Source: Vibrio aphrogenes
GTDB taxonomy: Bacteria; Pseudomonadota; Gammaproteobacteria; Enterobacterales; Vibrionaceae
Direction of reading: 5' to 3'
Assembly: GCF_002157735.2 (NCBI RefSeq)
Contig: NZ_AP018690.1
Coordinates: 186,001-250,000, forward strand
Length of the DNA: 64,000 nt
Positions 61,076 through 64,000 of this stretch are shown here, piece after piece. A model generated the notes under the pieces. It did not search any database, was not told where the DNA came from, and saw nothing but the letters and a program-made list of their open reading frames with translations. The first letter of the stretch is position 1. Every line of letters begins with the position of its first letter. A program made the position numbers and the translations under genes.

Positions 61076-62494
61076 ATGCAATTAGCTCAAAAAAGTGTTA
61101 ACTCACCATATTTAATGTTAACTGTTTTAATGATAGGAGCCTTTTCCGGTTTATTTGGAGAAACAGCGTTAAACATGGCTCTGACTACTTTAATGGATGA
61201 GTTTTCTATTACTTCTGGCATTGCACAATGGTTAGTTACTGGTTACTTATTAACATTAGCGGTATTTATGCCTATCTCGGCTTTTTTGATGCGATGTTTT
61301 AATACAAAGAGCTTGGTTGTCAGTGCCATTTTCATTTCTTTTGCAGGATGCATGATTGCAGTCGCCTCGACAGAGCTACCGACTCTAATGTTAGGGCGTG
61401 TAGTACAAGCTGTGGGTACGGCTATTATATTACCTATATTGATAAGCTGTGCTTTACTCATCTTTCCTATGCAAAAACGTGCCGCTGTCATGGGAATTGT
61501 GGGGATTGCTATTACATTAGCACCCGCACTTGGGCCTACATTATCAGGTTTTATTATCACATTTATAAATTGGCGTGCGATTTTCATGATAAGCGCATTA
61601 ATTTATTTTATTATTTTTATTTTAGCGATAAGAGTGGTTGAAAATATAGGAGATATTACCCGACCTAAGATTGATATTATATCTATTGTACTTTCTACAA
61701 TTGGATTTAGCGGCATAATCTATAGCTTTGCAACGTTGGCCGAAAATTCGTTTTCATCCGTCACTGTTTGGGCACCTCTTGCAATAGGGATCATTAGTCT
61801 TGGTGTCTTTGTATGGCGACAATCGAATATCACAGAACCAATGATAAATTTACAAGTATTTAATAATCAAACGTTCATAGTCGGACTGCTTCTTATGATG
61901 ATATGTATGATGAGCATACTTGCCACGGCTATTATTTTGCCACTTTACTTAATAGAAGTATTATTATTACAAGCGGCTTTGGCGGGGATGTTTTTACTAC
62001 CGGGAAATCTCTTGAATGTCTTATTTTCGCCTTTAATTGGGATACTATATAACCGTTATGACTCCAAGCTACTTGCAGGTTTGGGAGCCGTGTTTATCTT
62101 GATCAGCGCGTCAGCTTTTCTATTGCTAATGAATCAAGCAGCCTTACCGTGGCAGGTTACCATTGCATTTATGTGTTTATGTATTGGGGTTACTTGTATT
62201 ATTATGCCTGCACAAACGGCCGCCCTCAGCGCTTTACCTAAAGAATTATATTCTGACGGTTCATCCGTCTGGAATACATTTTATCAAGTTTCAGGTGCGG
62301 CAGGTTCTTCAATAGCGATTACTATAATGACTAATACTCATGACAATGTATTGAAGAATGGAAGAGTAAAAGAAGAAATTACTGCCTTAGCGCTAGGCGC
62401 TCACTCCGTTTTTTATTTATTATTATTTTTTGGTTTTATTGCTTTAATATTAGCCTTTAAATTAAATAAGCCACATACCGTTCTCAAATCTTAA
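61076..62494 (+). CDS. MFS exporter, DHA2 family
   Basis: 472 residues with about 14 transmembrane helices. The N-terminal GLFGETALNMALTTLMDEF and the motif C-like ITLAPALGPTLSGFIITFINWRAIF (about 140-164) mark the DHA2/EmrB-type exporters of Gram-positive style such as LmrB. AAAGGGGAAAAATAA precedes the ATG. Base use is more AT-rich than in neighbouring Vibrio core genes. It lies between the amidohydrolase and a NUDIX gene. Confidence 0.85.
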   Translation: MQLAQKSVNSPYLMLTVLMIGAFSGLFGETALNMALTTLMDEFSITSGIAQWLVTGYLLTLAVFMPISAFLMRCFNTKSLVVSAIFISFAGCMIAVASTELPTLMLGRVVQAVGTAIILPILISCALLIFPMQKRAAVMGIVGIAITLAPALGPTLSGFIITFINWRAIFMISALIYFIIFILAIRVVENIGDITRPKIDIISIVLSTIGFSGIIYSFATLAENSFSSVTVWAPLAIGIISLGVFVWRQSNITEPMINLQVFNNQTFIVGLLLMMICMMSILATAIILPLYLIEVLLLQAALAGMFLLPGNLLNVLFSPLIGILYNRYDSKLLAGLGAVFILISASAFLLLMNQAALPWQVTIAFMCLCIGVTCIIMPAQTAALSALPKELYSDGSSVWNTFYQVSGAAGSSIAITIMTNTHDNVLKNGRVKEEITALALGAHSVFYLLLFFGFIALILAFKLNKPHTVLKS

Positions 62495-62657
62495 ACAAAA
62501 TAAACAACAGTTTTGTAGCAGTATGATTGAGTTGAAAAGGTAATCAGTAAAATTGTTCAACTCAGTAAAGTGATATTATTCGTTTATTTTATGGTCATAT
62601 ATTACGATGAGTAGTATATGACTTTTTTTTTTGAGATCTTCATCAAGAGAAATATTT

Positions 62658-63041
62658 ATGAATACTAGGCAACATCGAATTCGCGCTGCTGGGATCATCA
62701 TACAAAATGATGCCTTACTCTTATTGAGGGTTAAAGATGGTAGTGGTGAATATTGGATACCACCGGGTGGTGGTTTGGATGCATGTGATGCGCATACTAA
62801 AGATTGTGTGGTAAGAGAATGTTATGAAGAGGCTGGAATACAGGCACAAGTAGGGGAATTACTGTGTGTTCGTGAATTTTTAGAAACCACGGTGAATCGT
62901 TATCATGCAGAATTCTTTTACCATATTCCTCACTTTACGGGTCAGCCGCATCTCAATAATCTGCAAGGGTTAAATGATGAGGATTTTATTCAATCTGTTG
63001 AATGGGTAAAAATCGATATTGTGGTAATTAATGATTTATAG
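62658..63041 (+). CDS. NUDIX hydrolase
   Basis: 127 residues from the ATG at 62658 with AAGAGA upstream (an ATG at 62631 is less likely). The Nudix box runs GGGLDACDAHTKDCVVRECY followed by EEAGI: the catalytic REUxEExGU part is intact, but the first glutamate of GX5E is replaced by alanine. The protein probably hydrolyses a nucleoside diphosphate derivative. It is short and has no extra domain. It precedes a two-component system by 70 bp. Confidence 0.8.
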   Translation: MNTRQHRIRAAGIIIQNDALLLLRVKDGSGEYWIPPGGGLDACDAHTKDCVVRECYEEAGIQAQVGELLCVREFLETTVNRYHAEFFYHIPHFTGQPHLNNLQGLNDEDFIQSVEWVKIDIVVINDL

Positions 63042-63111
63042 GTATGGTAAAGATGAAAGCGTCAAGTAAACGTGAAGAAATCAAATTAATGGTGAAAATA
63101 GTAGGAAGCGT

Positions 63112-63783
63112 ATGAAAGTTTTGATTGTTGACGACACTCATAGCGTGGTGGAAACCATCATGGATTATTTGGAATTAGAAGGTATTACGGCTGATTGTGC
63201 TTACCATGGCGAAAGCGCCTTACAACTGATCCAACAAAATCATTATGATGTGATTGTCATGGATATCATGATGCCCAAGTTGGATGGTATCAGCGCTGTC
63301 AAACAATTACGTGATGACTTTTTTTGCAATACGCCAATTTTATTTTTGACCGCCAAAGATACTTTAGCTGATAAAATTGAGGCTTTTCAGGCTGGAGGGG
63401 ATGACTTTTTAAATAAACCTTTTGCGATGGAAGAATTATGCTTACGTTTGCAGGCATTACATCGTCGCGGCCCTCGTTTGGATGTTGGGCAATTAAGTTT
63501 TGCTGATTTGTCGATGAATTTACAAACCAATGAAGTCTTACGTTCAGGTCAACGGATTAAGCTCAGTAAAATTCAACGAACCATCTTTAAATTGTTATTA
63601 AAAAATGCGCCGGCGGTAGTTTCAAAAGAGGCCGTGATTTCTGAGGTGTGGGGAGAGGATTCACCGTCTTCTGATTCCTTACGTAGCCATATTTATGGTC
63701 TGAGAACTGCATTAGATAAGGGTTTTGATAGCAGTCGATTAGAAACCTTACATGGACAAGGGTATCGTTTAAAACATGACTAA
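63112..63783 (+). CDS. OmpR/PhoB-family response regulator
   Basis: 223 residues: receiver domain with DD (9-10), phospho-acceptor D51 in VMDIMMP, conserved Thr/Ala (FLTAKD) and Lys in NKPF, then a winged HTH (about 125-220, QRTIFKLLLKNAPAVVSKEAVISEVWGED and RSHIYGLRTALDKGF). AGGAAGCGT precedes the ATG. It overlaps the sensor kinase gene by 8 nt (ATGACTAA). Confidence 0.9.
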   Translation: MKVLIVDDTHSVVETIMDYLELEGITADCAYHGESALQLIQQNHYDVIVMDIMMPKLDGISAVKQLRDDFFCNTPILFLTAKDTLADKIEAFQAGGDDFLNKPFAMEELCLRLQALHRRGPRLDVGQLSFADLSMNLQTNEVLRSGQRIKLSKIQRTIFKLLLKNAPAVVSKEAVISEVWGEDSPSSDSLRSHIYGLRTALDKGFDSSRLETLHGQGYRLKHD

Positions 63784-64000
63784 GGCTCCCAGTTTTGCCA
63801 GAAAAATCCGCATGAATTTTTTGGTTCTCACCAGCTTAATGTTTCTCTTATTTTGGGGCTTAATTTATTTTGCTCAAGATAGGTTAGAAGTGATCAGTTT
63901 GGAGCATCGCTTAACGACGGAGACAAAAGAATACGTCAAAAACTATAAGCGTTATGGATTTCGCGCAGATAAACCGGACCCACAAGAACTTGATACCTAT
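63776..64000 (+). CDS. Sensor histidine kinase (5' part, runs off the window)
   Basis: The first 75 residues are present, MTKAPSFARKIRMNFLVLTS at the start, with one transmembrane helix (about 13-33) followed by a periplasmic sensor beginning AQDRLEVISLEHRL. The coupling by an 8-nt overlap with the response regulator and the N-terminal plan support a kinase. The kinase domain lies beyond the window, so the name rests on context. Confidence 0.75.
   Translation, partial: MTKAPSFARKIRMNFLVLTSLMFLLFWGLIYFAQDRLEVISLEHRLTTETKEYVKNYKRYGFRADKPDPQELDTY

Overview
The window looks like chromosomal DNA of a Vibrio (Gammaproteobacteria, Vibrionaceae). The basis is gene content and family resemblance: the bat/MoxR cluster, a long-form PurC, a DUF3581 protein, an OmpU-like porin, MacAB-TolC, the thrS-infC-rpmI-rplT block and the ast operon. 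Base composition is moderate to AT-rich. The species cannot be fixed from the sequence alone. No rRNA, tRNA, CRISPR array, integrase or intact insertion sequence was seen.

Layout. 1-3.3 kb: the tail of an unidentified membrane protein, a 14-TM MFS exporter, a PgpB-type PAP2 phosphatase and a small methyltransferase. 3.6-11.0 kb: a tightly coupled minus-strand operon moxR - DUF58 - DUF4381 - batA - batB/C - batD (AAA chaperone plus VWA membrane proteins). 11-16 kb: small proteins, purC under a PurR box, sulA under a LexA box, aqpZ, a zinc-ribbon mini-protein and a DUF2786 protein. 16-22 kb: YdiJ (D-2-hydroxyglutarate dehydrogenase type), an OmpU-like porin with a CRP-like site, a DUF3581 protein and an unknown. 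22.6-25.9 kb: thrS, infC (ATT start), rpmI, rplT. 26.2-30.8 kb: macA-macB-tolC-like tripartite efflux operon. 30.9-35.3 kb: an orphan NarL-type regulator, a calcium-repeat (TSP3) adhesin-like lipoprotein and an OmpA-family porin. 35.5-40.9 kb: PQQ glucose dehydrogenase divergent from a SlyA-like regulator and an HlyD/DUF2955 export pair. 41.4-46.5 kb: astADBE arginine succinyltransferase operon. 46.6-49.0 kb: lamB-malM. 49.6-52.8 kb: a small membrane protein, guaC, arsR-acr3. 52.8-53.1 kb: a MITE-like element. 53.2-57 kb: LysR divergent from cidA-cidB, a DUF1090 protein and YlqF/RbgA GTPase. 57.2-64 kb: a broken WYL regulator, then an accessory-looking stretch (unknown protein, AraC, amidohydrolase, MFS exporter, NUDIX) and the start of a two-component system that runs off the window.

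Functional threads: envelope integrity and outer-membrane remodelling (bat, porins, LamB/MalM, OmpA/TSP3, CidAB), efflux (two DHA2 exporters, MacAB, HlyD/DUF2955, Acr3), nitrogen and purine metabolism (ast, purC, guaC, amidohydrolase) and core translation. The most notable non-genic structures are: a SlyA-type operator made of an 18-bp perfect inverted repeat joined to a 20-bp tandem array; a 242-bp MITE-like element with a solo end 41 kb away; penta- and heptanucleotide microsatellites; and textbook LexA and PurR boxes. I did not find a clearly new multi-gene system. The best candidates for something undescribed are the OmpA - TSP3 adhesin - orphan regulator cluster and the AraC - amidohydrolase - exporter module.
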